In this document: positions 8,729-16,092 of the stretch, piece after piece
How positions within the stretch are numbered: the stretch's first letter is position 1
Layout of the letters: each line of letters starts with the position of its first letter
Virus record (IMG/VR): IMGVR_UViG_3300038701_003238
Span: 1-38,285 of that record
Source of the DNA: a virus
DNA length: 38,285 nucleotides
Reading direction: 5' to 3' (one strand)
Notes under the pieces: model-generated
Database searches by the model: none
What the model saw: the letters and a program-made list of their open reading frames with translations, nothing else
Told to the model about the DNA's origin: nothing
Made by a program: the position numbers and the translations under genes

Positions 8729-9922
8729 ATGACGGTATCCACCACCGCGGCGGGCGTGAGTTACACCGGCGACGGGCTGCAGGTCGCGTTCACGGTGAGC
8801 TTCCCGTTCGGCACCGGCTCGGATCTCAAGGTGTACCTGATCTCCGGCGGCGTGCCGGTCCTGCAGACGCTGGGCGCGGACTACACCGTTGCCGGCGGCA
8901 GCGGGACGACGGGCACGATCACCTTCGGTGGTGCGCCCGGGAGCGGCGTCGAGGTGCGCATCGCGCGGTCGACATCGCTCACGCAGCAGGTGAGCCTGCG
9001 CGACCCGGGCAAGTTCCCCGCGCGCACGATCGAGACCGCGCTCGACCGGATCTGGTTCGCGATCCAGGAGCAGGCGGCGCGGACCGGCGGTTCGGACTTC
9101 GACCTGGGCGCGACGATCGGCACGATGAAGATCGACTCGAGCGACCTGACCCGCTTCGACGCGCTGGCCAAGCGGATCGGCAACCTGGCCGCCCCCTCGG
9201 CCGGGAGCGACGCGGTGACCAAGGACTACGCCGACGCGCTGACGATCGGCGCGGGCAACCTGCCCACGCCCGGCGCGGCGCAGCAGAACATGGTGCTGGT
9301 GGTGCTCGAGGATCAGCCCGGCGACCCGGTGAGCGTGACGGGGTACCAGTTCTACCTGCGCGAGCTGCAGGCGAGCCAGATCGGCGGGCTGGGCACGGCG
9401 GCGGTGGTGGACATCGGCACCGCCGAGAACGAGATCCCGGCGCTGGGCGCGGGCGGCGTGCTGGCGGTCGGGCGGATCCCCACGGGCACCGCCGAGAACA
9501 CGGTGCCGATCCTGGGCCCCGGCGGCCTGCTCGCGCCGAGCACGATCCCCGCGGCCTCCGAGACCGAGATGAACACCGGCACCGACACGCAGAAGCCGGT
9601 GACGGCCGGGCGCCTCGCGCACCACCCGCTCACGCCCGCGGCGTGGGGCCTGCTCAACCAGACGGGCACGCAGGCGCTGGTGGCCAGCAAGGGCGTGGCC
9701 TCGATCACCGACCTCGGGACGGGTATCACGCGGGTGACGCTGAGCGCGGCGATGGCGGACGCGAATTACGCGGTGCTGGTGACCGGGCCCGACAACACCT
9801 TCGGCGGCGTGGCATCGCGGACCACCACGACCTTCGAGGTGCGCATGCGCACCTCGGCCGTGGGCCCGGCCGACTCGGACGGGGTGAGCTTCGCGGTGAT
9901 CGGGGCGCGGGCGGCGAGCTAG
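8729..9922 (+). CDS. Tail fibre protein with T7 gp17 N-terminal domain
   Basis: 397 aa. The first ~130 residues carry the phage T7 tail-fibre attachment domain (PF03906 type): a β-rich start with AFTVSFPFGTGSDLKVYL, GSGTTGTITFGGAPGSGVEV, then the near-diagnostic LTQQVSLRDPGKFPARTIE and ALDRIWFAIQEQ. The middle has Gly/Ala repeats (GTAENEIPALGAGGVLAVGR / GTAENTVPILGPGGLLAPST), and the last ~90 residues look like a compact β-tip. The N-terminus should dock on the tail and the C-terminus should touch the host surface. It is short for a T7 fibre (553 aa), so the 920-aa Asp-box protein at 33452 may share receptor binding. Start ATG 8729 has GCGAGG 8 bases upstream. It is the last late gene before the convergent early operon. 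Confidence 0.85.
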   Translation: MTVSTTAAGVSYTGDGLQVAFTVSFPFGTGSDLKVYLISGGVPVLQTLGADYTVAGGSGTTGTITFGGAPGSGVEVRIARSTSLTQQVSLRDPGKFPARTIETALDRIWFAIQEQAARTGGSDFDLGATIGTMKIDSSDLTRFDALAKRIGNLAAPSAGSDAVTKDYADALTIGAGNLPTPGAAQQNMVLVVLEDQPGDPVSVTGYQFYLRELQASQIGGLGTAAVVDIGTAENEIPALGAGGVLAVGRIPTGTAENTVPILGPGGLLAPSTIPAASETEMNTGTDTQKPVTAGRLAHHPLTPAAWGLLNQTGTQALVASKGVASITDLGTGITRVTLSAAMADANYAVLVTGPDNTFGGVASRTTTTFEVRMRTSAVGPADSDGVSFAVIGARAAS

Positions 9923-9943
9923 TTCCGCTGCGCGGTCAGGAAG

Positions 9944-10012
9944 TACCCGGAGCTTGCGCTCCGGGCTCTTGTTGGATCGGGTGGCGTGGTCTTCGCGCAG
10001 CGAAGCCCACGG
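9944..10012. terminator. Convergent-gene spacer with two hairpin repeats, possible bidirectional terminator
   Basis: This 92-bp spacer between the tail fibre (plus) and the last early gene (minus) contains CCCGGAGC/GCTCCGGG with a 4-nt loop (9946-9965) followed by CTCTTGTT, then a second hairpin CTTCGC/GCGAAG with a GCA triloop (9991-10005). The first (9944-9972) is an exact 29-bp copy of 32919-32947. The second (9977-10012) is an exact 36-bp copy of 31542-31577. The position suits a transcription end for both strands; the T-tract is weak, so termination is inferred. Confidence 0.5.
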
Positions 10013-10014
10013 GG

Positions 10015-10488
10015 TTACTTGCGGCGCTCGGCGTTGTTGATCGTCAGGCGGGCGCGGGCGGCGAAGTTCCAGACTTTGGTGGGTGCATCGGGATCGTTGG
10101 GGCGGGCGTTCATGTTCTGGACGCGCTTGGGCTGCATCGTTTCGATGTGCCGCAGCGCGTGGAGCATCTGTGGTGCCCGTGAAAGCTGCCGCTCGCGACG
10201 CTCGCCGATGCGCAGCCCTTTGAGCAGGGCCTCGGCCATGAGCGTGGTGTCGAGCTGCAGGTCTCGATCGCGGCAAAGTATGCGCTTGATCTGGTCGCCG
10301 CTGAGGCGGTACTGCTGGTTGCGATCCTCGTGGGTGTCGGGCAGGGTCGCGTAGCCGTCTGCGATCAGGCGGGCGACGCCGTTCATCGTGCGCCACCCGT
10401 AGTACCACGGGCGGCCGTTCTTCCTGATCTCGAGCAGGATCTCGAGGCGGAAATCGGTAATGGGCGGGGCGGTGAACGATTCGGGCAT
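10015..10488 (-). CDS. Hypothetical protein, last gene of early operon
   Basis: 157 aa, basic (Arg-rich), mostly helical, with no domain I recognise. The N-terminus has a compact segment FRLEILLEIRKNGRPWYYGW and the C-terminus NFAARARLTINNAERRK is positively charged, so nucleic-acid contact is possible but unproven. The start ATG (10488) has an excellent AAGGAG 8 bases upstream, so it is probably well translated. It follows the DUF3987 gene with an 18-base gap and ends at the convergent spacer of hairpin repeats. As the operon's final gene beside a replication-type protein, an accessory replication role is a guess only. Confidence 0.6.
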   Translation of the reverse strand: MPESFTAPPITDFRLEILLEIRKNGRPWYYGWRTMNGVARLIADGYATLPDTHEDRNQQYRLSGDQIKRILCRDRDLQLDTTLMAEALLKGLRIGERRERQLSRAPQMLHALRHIETMQPKRVQNMNARPNDPDAPTKVWNFAARARLTINNAERRK

Positions 10489-10506
10489 AGATGGCTCCTT
10501 TCCGCG

Positions 10507-12099
10507 TCAGCGGGTGACTTCGGGATGCACGGCGTAGAGCCGCTGGTTGGGTTTGGGTTTGCCGCCCGGGCAGGGGTCGAGCTCGCGGAGGATCTCGTGC
10601 TCGAGGAGGATCTCGATCGGGCGGTCGAGCTCCTCGGTGGTGCTCGGCCCGCCCTGGCGGCCGCGGACGCCCTCGTAGATCTCGGTGCGCTTGATCTGGG
10701 GCCTGCCCTCGCGGCGCAGCAGCTTCACGATCATCGAGGCCATGACGCGATCGGGGTCGGCGGAGGCGAGGCCCTGGGCGACGGCGTCGTGCGCGGTGAG
10801 CCATTCGCCGAACCGGATCGCGGCCTCCATCGTCGCCTGCGAGATCTCGCCGGCCGACCAGCCGCGGCGTTCGAGGCCGATCGCCTGCTCGGCCGCGTGG
10901 AACGCCAGCGCGATCCGCGCCACCGCGCCCGAGAGCTTCGAGCCGTAGTCCTTGCGATCGTTGAGGTCGCCCGATGCGCCCATCGCGTGCTCGAGCTCGA
11001 CGCGGAAGCCGTGCAGCGCACCCCGGGCGGCGCGGGAGAGCGCGTACTGCCGGGCCGGCCCGGGGTGCGATCCGCTGGCACCGCCGGTCTGCGGCGGCAT
11101 CGGCTCGCCGAGCAGGGTCTGCACCAGGTCGTGCCAGGTGCGCCGCGCGGTCTCGTCGATCGCCTTGTCGAGCAGCGGCCGCGAGCCGATCGGGTCGCGC
11201 GGGCAGCACATGAGAAACCGCGCGACGAAGCCCCGGCCCTTGGCCTCCTCGGACCCGAGCACCCGGCGCACCGCGGCCGGCTGGGGCACCAGGCCGATCG
11301 ACACGCACGGGCGCGTGAGGAAGATGCGTTTCCCGCCGGCGCGGTCGACGCCGTGCGAGTCGGCGGCGTGGCCGGCGAGCCAGACGCCGTAGTTGGCGCG
11401 GCCGGAGTTGTACCGGCCCATGATGACCTCGAGCACATCGGGCTCCGCGCTCGTCACCAGGGCACGCTCGCCGTTGCGCGCCAAGAGCCCGGTGAGGGCC
11501 TCGGTGGTGATCTCGGAGCTGATGAGCTGCGGCACCGGCTCGCCGGCGGCGTCGGCCAGGTCGGCCACGAGCTCGTCGGCCTCGGCCTCCTCTTCCAGCC
11601 CGGCCTTGTTCTGCGTGATCCGGGTCCTGAGGTACGCCAGACGCTTCTCGGCGAGCTCGCGGCGGTGCGCGTCCCTGGCGAGGCGGGGCGCGGCCTCGGC
11701 GCTCGCGAGCTTCTCCCATAGGCGCACGGGCCGGATGATCTCGCTGAACACCGCGGATTTGCGGTTGCCCGGTCCGAGCAGCGTCATCGTCCAGAGCGGC
11801 GGCGGCTCTTTCCACGAGCCCCCGCAGTAGAGCTCGCGCTTGCCGGAGATCGCCGCGGAGATCACCGGGAGCATCAGCATGAGCGGGAGCTCGACGGGCA
11901 CCTCGATCGACTCGGCGACGCTGCGGAGGTAGTCGCGCAGGCCGCCCAGGGGCCCCGGGATCAGATCCTCGAGGTCGGCGGGCGGGCCGGCGGGGTCGGT
12001 GTCGATCGGCGCGAGAGGAGGCCAGGGAAGGGGTTCCGGCTGCGCCGGGGCCGGAGGCCCGGGGGTCTGTTCGCGCTTGTGCTTGCCGATGGAGGGCAT
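10507..12099 (-). CDS. DUF3987-type phage helicase/primase-like protein
   Basis: 530 aa from ATG 12099, which has AGGAGG about 10 bases upstream; the open frame runs further upstream but is arginine/proline-rich noise overlapping the next gene. After a Pro-rich N-terminus the protein enters the DUF3987 pattern: LMLMLPVISAAISGKRELY, then WTMTLLGPGNRKSAVFSEII, a P-loop variant (G-P-G-N-R-K-S in place of GxxGxGKS), a long coiled region, ALVTSAEPDVLEVIMGRY (Walker-B-like area), and IGLVPQPAAVRRVLGSEEAKGRGFVARFL, which is typical of DUF3987 'GxxxRFL'. Proteins of this family are used by phages and plasmids as replicative primase-helicase-like factors. With no DNA polymerase in this genome, it is the best candidate replication initiator or helicase. 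Confidence 0.75.
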   Translation of the reverse strand: MPSIGKHKREQTPGPPAPAQPEPLPWPPLAPIDTDPAGPPADLEDLIPGPLGGLRDYLRSVAESIEVPVELPLMLMLPVISAAISGKRELYCGGSWKEPPPLWTMTLLGPGNRKSAVFSEIIRPVRLWEKLASAEAAPRLARDAHRRELAEKRLAYLRTRITQNKAGLEEEAEADELVADLADAAGEPVPQLISSEITTEALTGLLARNGERALVTSAEPDVLEVIMGRYNSGRANYGVWLAGHAADSHGVDRAGGKRIFLTRPCVSIGLVPQPAAVRRVLGSEEAKGRGFVARFLMCCPRDPIGSRPLLDKAIDETARRTWHDLVQTLLGEPMPPQTGGASGSHPGPARQYALSRAARGALHGFRVELEHAMGASGDLNDRKDYGSKLSGAVARIALAFHAAEQAIGLERRGWSAGEISQATMEAAIRFGEWLTAHDAVAQGLASADPDRVMASMIVKLLRREGRPQIKRTEIYEGVRGRQGGPSTTEELDRPIEILLEHEILRELDPCPGGKPKPNQRLYAVHPEVTR

Positions 12100-12101
12100 G
12101 G

Positions 12102-12704
12102 TCAGCTTGCCTCCTCGGCGGCCGGGCCGTCCTTGAGCCAGGCGAGGGCGCGGCGGCAGTCGTCGAGGTCGGCCATGACGGCGTCGAGGTCGCTGTCGGG
12201 GTTCTCCAAGTTGGCGAGGAGGTAGGCGCGGATCTCGTGCTCGGCGGGCTCGATCGCCTGGCGGGCGATCCGCCACAGGTCGGCGAGCGGGTCGGGGCTG
12301 GGGGCCATGGACGCGGCGGTGAGCAGCCAGCCGCGCAGGGTCGAGGCGGAGTGCTCGCTCACGATGGGCATCGGCTGGATCCCGACCAGCGATTCGGCCA
12401 GCATCTCCGCTGGCGAGTTGGGCTCGGTCATCATCCACAGCATCACGCCGCGGTCGTCAAGCGAGCGCAGGATCTTGCGCACGCGCTCGTCGCGCAGCGT
12501 GAGCGCCAGCAGCTCAAGGTCGGCGAAGGATTCGGAGGCGTCCACCGGGCGGGCGCTGGTCGCCGCGTGGACGCTGCGCCACGCCGCTCGCTCCTGCGCA
12601 TCGGCGAATGTCCAGCGGCGGTCGGCGACGGTGCTTACCACTTCGAGGTCGGTCCTTGACAGGTTGAGCGCGAGCACGAGGTCGTCGGGGAGGAGGAGGG
12701 CCAT
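12102..12704 (-). CDS. Hypothetical protein upstream of DUF3987 gene
   Basis: 200 aa, acidic, mainly helical; no known domain recognised. Leu/Asp-rich stretches (DLELLALTLRDERVRKILRS; DAVMADLDDCRRALAWL) suggest a soluble helical protein. Its stop (12102-12104) lies three bases from the DUF3987 start, so the two are co-translated. There is no clear Shine-Dalgarno at ATG 12704. The 84-bp gap upstream, to the next early gene, holds a perfect 8-bp-stem hairpin (12756-12779). Coupling suggests it works with the DUF3987 protein, for example as a loader or regulator, but this is only inference. Confidence 0.6.
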   Translation of the reverse strand: MALLLPDDLVLALNLSRTDLEVVSTVADRRWTFADAQERAAWRSVHAATSARPVDASESFADLELLALTLRDERVRKILRSLDDRGVMLWMMTEPNSPAEMLAESLVGIQPMPIVSEHSASTLRGWLLTAASMAPSPDPLADLWRIARQAIEPAEHEIRAYLLANLENPDSDLDAVMADLDDCRRALAWLKDGPAAEEAS

Positions 12705-12755
12705 CGGTGAAAACCCGCCGGCCGGGCTGTTTCACCGGCTGGGCGGGGGAGAGTC

Positions 12756-12779
12756 CCCGCGCGCTGCACAACGCGCGGG
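12756..12779 (-). other. Intergenic RNA hairpin in early operon
   Basis: CCCGCGCG (12756-12763) and CGCGCGGG (12772-12779) form a perfect 8-bp stem with an 8-nt loop. It lies in the 84-bp gap between two minus-strand genes. No T-run follows on either strand, so it is more likely an mRNA processing or stability element, or a partial terminator, than a full stop. Confidence 0.45.
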
Positions 12780-12788
12780 AGATGAAGA

Positions 12789-13946
12789 TCAGGGGTCGGG
12801 TGCGGTCATTTCGTCGTTGGTCGGGTGGCCACGCTCGGGCGCGATCTGCCACTCGGGCACCGGGTTGCCGGGGGTGAAGATCCGGCGGACCTGGCCGGCG
12901 GCGCGCAGCTCCTCGAGCACGGCCGCGAGGTCATCGGGCTCGTCGCCGAGCGCGTCGATGATCTGGCCCTTGGTGCGGGGCTTGCCGTCGCGCAGCAGCG
13001 CGCCGAGCGAGGCGGCGGTGGCGTGGGCGCCCTCTTGGGCGGCTATGGGCTTTTCATGGGTGGGACGGGCAAGATGCCCGTCCGAGTTTGCGGGCTTCAC
13101 CAGGCCGACGCGGACCGTGCGCCGGTTGACCGCGGTGGGCTGGATGTGCGGGTCGAGCCAGACAAAGCCCTGCTCGGCGAGGGATTTGAGGATGTCCCAG
13201 AAATCGTTGAACTCGGTACCCGGCAGCGCGCACATCGCGTACACAAACTCGGCACGCACGGCGGTCCGTTGGCTCGAAAGGTAGCTGATGACACTGTTGC
13301 CCATGTCGGTTTCGCGCTTGCCGGGGAAGGTTGGGCCGGGCTCGGGCTCCGTCGGCCCGGCACTGGCGGGCGAGCCGCCAGTGGCACCTGGCGAGGCGGC
13401 GGTGGCGTGGGCGACTTGGGTAGGTTGGTCGTTCGTCGTGTTCTCTCCGGTGAGACGGAGCATCAGCTTCGCGCAGCCGTCGATGATGTCGGCGGCAAAC
13501 TCCTCCCAGGTCTCGCTGTCCGGCGGGCTGTCGGCCCAGCGCATCAGTTGCCCGGCGAATTGGCGGCAGATGTAATCGTGCGAGAGCGTCGGGCCCTTGG
13601 GCTGCGATCGGCGGCCTGTGTACGAATTCAGCAGCTGCTCGAATTCGTTGGGGAACACGAGGTCTTGGGTCACGCGAACGGTGTGGGTCGACTTGGTCTG
13701 CCTCAGCTTCTCGGCGAGTTCGTCGCGGGTGGCGCGGAGCTCGGCTTTGGCCGCGGCGTCCTTGCGCTGCAGCTCGCGGGTCTCGATCAGCTCGCCGTAG
13801 AGCTGCGAGGGCGTGAGTTTCGCGCTGCGCCAGACCGTGCAGGCGTCCTCGCAGATCGCGAGCATCAGCGGCGGGAAGATCGGATCGGAGAGATTCGTCG
13901 GGAGGTTCTGGCCCGCTTCGGGCTGGGCGGCGGTCGCCTGGTTCAT
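12789..13946 (-). CDS. Hypothetical protein with winged-helix-like repeats and two embedded hairpin elements
   Basis: 385 aa; start ATG 13946 with AGGAG 8 bases upstream. I recognise no named family. The N-terminal half is helical (ETRELQRKDAAAKAELRATR is coiled-coil-like). The middle and end contain two stretches that look like small DNA-binding winged helices: EFVYAMCALPGTEFNDFWDI, and LRDGKPRTKGQIIDALGDEP followed by DDLAAVLEELRAAGQVRRIF. The linkers between them are encoded by two palindromic repeat elements (13353-13388 and 13063-13083), each next to a 23-bp direct repeat giving the peptide AHATAAS. So the linkers look like inserted DNA tolerated in frame. Possibly an early DNA-binding regulator; function unproven. 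Confidence 0.65.
   Translation of the reverse strand: MNQATAAQPEAGQNLPTNLSDPIFPPLMLAICEDACTVWRSAKLTPSQLYGELIETRELQRKDAAAKAELRATRDELAEKLRQTKSTHTVRVTQDLVFPNEFEQLLNSYTGRRSQPKGPTLSHDYICRQFAGQLMRWADSPPDSETWEEFAADIIDGCAKLMLRLTGENTTNDQPTQVAHATAASPGATGGSPASAGPTEPEPGPTFPGKRETDMGNSVISYLSSQRTAVRAEFVYAMCALPGTEFNDFWDILKSLAEQGFVWLDPHIQPTAVNRRTVRVGLVKPANSDGHLARPTHEKPIAAQEGAHATAASLGALLRDGKPRTKGQIIDALGDEPDDLAAVLEELRAAGQVRRIFTPGNPVPEWQIAPERGHPTNDEMTAPDP
13063..13083. repeat. Palindromic repeat E inside an early gene
   Basis: GGACGGGC (13063-13070) pairs with GCCCGTCC (13076-13083) around a 5-nt loop. Single copy in this window, within the gene 12789-13946 and 290 bp from repeat D. It resembles a bacterial intergenic hairpin repeat type known to me from planctomycete genomes. 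Confidence 0.6.
13353..13388. repeat. Palindromic repeat D inside an early gene
   Basis: Stem CACTGGCGG/CCGCCAGTG (9 bp) with a 5-nt loop. The 36-bp block matches 31597-31632 with a single mismatch (13370 versus 31614, in the loop). Here it is within the coding sequence of the gene 12789-13946; the other copy is intergenic. I recall near-identical hairpins as abundant intergenic repeats in planctomycete genomes. Confidence 0.8.
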
Positions 13947-13973
13947 GCGTGTGCTCCTGGAAAGAGGTGAATG

Positions 13974-14001
13974 GCCCCGGCGACGGTCAGGCCGCCGGGG
14001 C
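13974..14001 (-). other. Intergenic hairpin between early genes
   Basis: GCCCCGGCG (13974-13982) and CGCCGGGGC (13993-14001) form a perfect 9-bp stem with a 10-nt loop, in the 97-bp gap downstream of the 14044-14898 gene. No T-run follows on the minus strand. Possibly an attenuator or an mRNA 3'-end stabiliser. Confidence 0.45.
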
Positions 14002-14043
14002 GCTCGCGTGGTGCGGGCTGCATCCGCCCGCGAGGTATGCCGG

Positions 14044-14898
14044 TCAGGCGAACGAGCAGTCGCCGACGACGCGGAGGCCGAGCGAGTCCTCGGCGGCGAA
14101 GTCGAACAGCCGTTCGGTGAGGTACTGCTCGATCAGCTTGTTGGCGGCGATCTGGGCGGCCTCGATCTGGCCGGCCTTGGGGATCACGGCAAAGGTGCCT
14201 TCCTCCATGTTGATGTGCAGCACGCACTCGACCGGGTGCGACCACTCGATGTCGAGCGAGGGCATCAGATCGTTGACGGTCGTGTGCAGCGTGATCTCGT
14301 CGGGGAGCTCCGCGGCGAGGCCGGCGACCTTCTGCTCGACGGACTTCTGCACCGACTCGCGGCCGTGGTGGACGCCCGAGGTCACCTCGCCGTCGGACTT
14401 GAACTTGAGCTGCGAGAGATCGGTGGCGAACTGCTTGTTGTGCCGGTCGGGGAACAGCGTGCGCAGCGACCGGATGAGGGTCTTCTGGCTGTCGTAGGTC
14501 GGGGCCTTGTGCGGGGCGCGGCTCAGCAGCCAGCACATGCACGCCGACGGGGACTTGTTCAGCGTCACCATGCCGACGGTCTCGTTGGAGGTATCGTTCA
14601 GCTCGGCGCGGATCTGGCTCTCGCCGATGCACAGCAGGGCCGACGCCGCGCTGATCGGCTTGTAGGCCGGCCCGGCGATCGCCGTGAACGCATCGCCGAG
14701 CCCGCCCAGCGAGTCGGCTTTCAGGTGGAGCGGGGCGCGGACGGTCGCGTCGTGGTTGATCTCTCCGTGCGCGGTGACCAGAACGCAGTCGCCGTTGACG
14801 GGGTTGCGGAGCCAGCCGGGCTTGGCGCTGTCGCGCACCAGCGCGGCGATGTCCTTGATCGTGCTGTCTTTCAGGTCGTGGCTTGTGATCTGTTCCAT
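14044..14898 (-). CDS. Phage early protein, possibly DUF2303 family
   Basis: 284 aa, start ATG 14898 with AGGA about 8 bases upstream. Sequence features: a β-rich N-terminal half (GDCVLVTAHGEINHDATVRA), a conserved-looking middle SAPHKAPTYDSQKTLIRSLR-like segment (actual text SRAPHKAPTYDSQKTLIRSL), and a β-rich C-terminal half ending in a helix IAANKLIEQYLTERLFDFA. The length, the order and the following 122-aa gene remind me of the DUF2303 (YfdQ-like) early proteins of temperate phages, whose function is unknown. The match is by memory, without a diagnostic motif. Flanked on both sides by ~90-bp gaps, unlike the overlapping genes upstream, so it has its own translation signals. Confidence 0.6.
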   Translation of the reverse strand: MEQITSHDLKDSTIKDIAALVRDSAKPGWLRNPVNGDCVLVTAHGEINHDATVRAPLHLKADSLGGLGDAFTAIAGPAYKPISAASALLCIGESQIRAELNDTSNETVGMVTLNKSPSACMCWLLSRAPHKAPTYDSQKTLIRSLRTLFPDRHNKQFATDLSQLKFKSDGEVTSGVHHGRESVQKSVEQKVAGLAAELPDEITLHTTVNDLMPSLDIEWSHPVECVLHINMEEGTFAVIPKAGQIEAAQIAANKLIEQYLTERLFDFAAEDSLGLRVVGDCSFA

Positions 14899-14988
14899 GC
14901 GTGTTTTTCCTGATGAAAGGGGTGGCCGCGACGCACGCTGCGGCGCGGTGGTGTGGGGGGGGAGGGTGTGAAGCGGTTGCCCTGGGGA

Positions 14989-15357
14989 TCAGCCGGCGTC
15001 GTCGCCTTCGATGACCTCGCCGGTCGTCTGGTCGATCGTCATCTGCCGGATGCTGTCGAGCGATGCGTCGTTCACGAACGCGGTGCCGTTCGCGCTGGTC
15101 GACATGGAGTACACCTTCGACTTCACCTGCGGAATGTTCAGCTTGAAGTCGACGGTGACATGGGTCTCGTCGCAGACGCCGTCCTGGCCGGCGGCGGGCT
15201 TCATCGTCACGATCATCGTCAGCTTGCGGGCCTGGGTGTCCCCGGGCCGCTCGGTCATGTCGGTGATCATCGCCTTGATGGCGTTGATGAACCGCTCGGC
15301 GTTGCGGCCCCCGTCCATGTTGGCGAGGGTCTGAAGCGTGAAGGCCTTGGTGGGCAT
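14989..15357 (-). CDS. Small early protein, resembles phage 'replication terminator'-type family
   Basis: 122 aa from ATG 15357 (AGGAG 7 bases upstream); the open frame upstream of that Met is low-complexity. Core: TLANMDGGRNAERFINAIKA, then RKLTMIVTMKP and THVTVDFKLNIPQVKSKVYS. This helix followed by two β strands, with 'GG.x.aE.xN.a.k', is like small phage proteins that databases often label 'replication terminator protein' (a name without experimental support in phages). It is next to the possible DUF2303 gene, a common pairing. Role unknown. Confidence 0.55.
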   Translation of the reverse strand: MPTKAFTLQTLANMDGGRNAERFINAIKAMITDMTERPGDTQARKLTMIVTMKPAAGQDGVCDETHVTVDFKLNIPQVKSKVYSMSTSANGTAFVNDASLDSIRQMTIDQTTGEVIEGDDAG

Positions 15358-15400
15358 CGTGGAACTCCTGCGGCGCTGGCCGCGGTTTGGGGTGGCTGGT

Positions 15401-15661
15401 TCAGGCGAGGCCGCGCTCGGCGAGCTCGACGACATCGCGGTGGCGGATGAGCTTGCAGCCGCGAATCTGCACGGGGGTGAGCGCGCCCGAGGCGACGAGC
15501 CCGGCGATCAGCCGCTTGCTCACCGAGAGCAGCCGGGCCGCCTCGGCGTAGGTCACGAGGATGGGAGGGGGCGGCGTCTGCGGCGCAGCGCTCTCGTCGT
15601 CGCCGGGGTCGCGATCGACCGGTGCGAGCTTCGCGCGGTGGTGGTCGATGGGGTTGGTCAT
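15401..15661 (-). CDS. Small HTH protein, excisionase/AlpA-like
   Basis: 86 aa; start ATG 15661 overlaps the upstream stop in an ATGA. After a Pro-rich 33-residue tail it has a MerR/HTH_17-type winged helix: VTYAEAARLLSVSKRLIAGL, then VASGALTPVQIRGCKLIRHR and DVVELAERG. This is the form of excisionases and AlpA-like regulators, where the helix binds DNA and the 'GxxLxRhrDvxeL' end is the wing. As the phage has a tyrosine integrase and attP, this is a plausible recombination directionality factor, though it could also be a transcription regulator. It sits deep in the early operon, so it would be made when the lytic cycle starts, as expected for Xis. Confidence 0.7.
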   Translation of the reverse strand: MTNPIDHHRAKLAPVDRDPGDDESAAPQTPPPPILVTYAEAARLLSVSKRLIAGLVASGALTPVQIRGCKLIRHRDVVELAERGLA

Positions 15662-16092
15662 ATCGACGGCGTCCCCTTCCTCCACACGCACGGCAGATCG
15701 AGCCTGCCGGCGGGCGGGATGCACAGCCATCGCATCGGCGCGTGGTTCACGAGGTCCTGCTCGGCGGGGTAGATCTCGATCGCGTCCTGGTCCTCGCCGA
15801 TGATGTCGTTCTTGATGCTCTGGATCTGCGACCAGCTGGTCGCGATCTCGGTCTGCGTCCGGTTGCAGATGCCCAGGCGCATCCAGCCCGACGGCTCGAT
15901 GAACAGCTGCACCATGTAGGTGTGGCTCAGCCACACCTCGCGACAGTGCTTCGGGGTGGCCGGGGCGTCGGGGTTGATGTCGAAGCGTCGCCATCGCAGG
16001 CCGCCGCACTCGGTGGGGAGTTCGGTCCCGAGCTTGGTTCGGTTGGGCACCGTGACGGGTGCGATCTTCATTCGCGTAGCGAGGGTCTTCAT
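15658..16092 (-). CDS. Hypothetical early protein (DUF7694-like)
   Basis: 144 aa, ATG 16092, overlapping its neighbours by 4 bases on both sides. Contains PDAPATPKHCREVWLSHTYM, a β-rich centre, SWSQIQSIKNDIIGEDQDAI, then EIYPAEQDLVNHAPMRWLCI. The pattern 'W-x-x-[IL]-Q-x-I-K-N-D-x-x-G-x-D-x-x-A-[IV]-E-[IV]-[FY]-P' followed by 'N-x-x-x-x-R-x-L-W' is one I know from a small phage/bacterial family of unknown function (I believe DUF7694). No catalytic site is evident. Translational coupling puts it with the HTH protein and the PolX-like enzyme. Confidence 0.62.
   Translation of the reverse strand: MKTLATRMKIAPVTVPNRTKLGTELPTECGGLRWRRFDINPDAPATPKHCREVWLSHTYMVQLFIEPSGWMRLGICNRTQTEIATSWSQIQSIKNDIIGEDQDAIEIYPAEQDLVNHAPMRWLCIPPAGRLDLPCVWRKGTPSI

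Larger units (their letters stand above)
13007..13413. repeat. 23-bp direct repeat pair in an early gene
   Basis: 13007-13029 and 13391-13413 are identical 23-mers about 384 bp apart in the same gene, both encoding AHATAAS on the minus strand. One abuts repeat D (3 bp away) and the other lies 33 bp from repeat E, so each hairpin has the same flanking sequence. Confidence 0.75.

Noticed and set aside
4868-11815. 2315-aa open frame on the minus strand
   Set aside because: Antisense shadow of gp16-like, tail fibre and other genes in high-GC DNA; His/Arg/Pro-rich composition with no domains.
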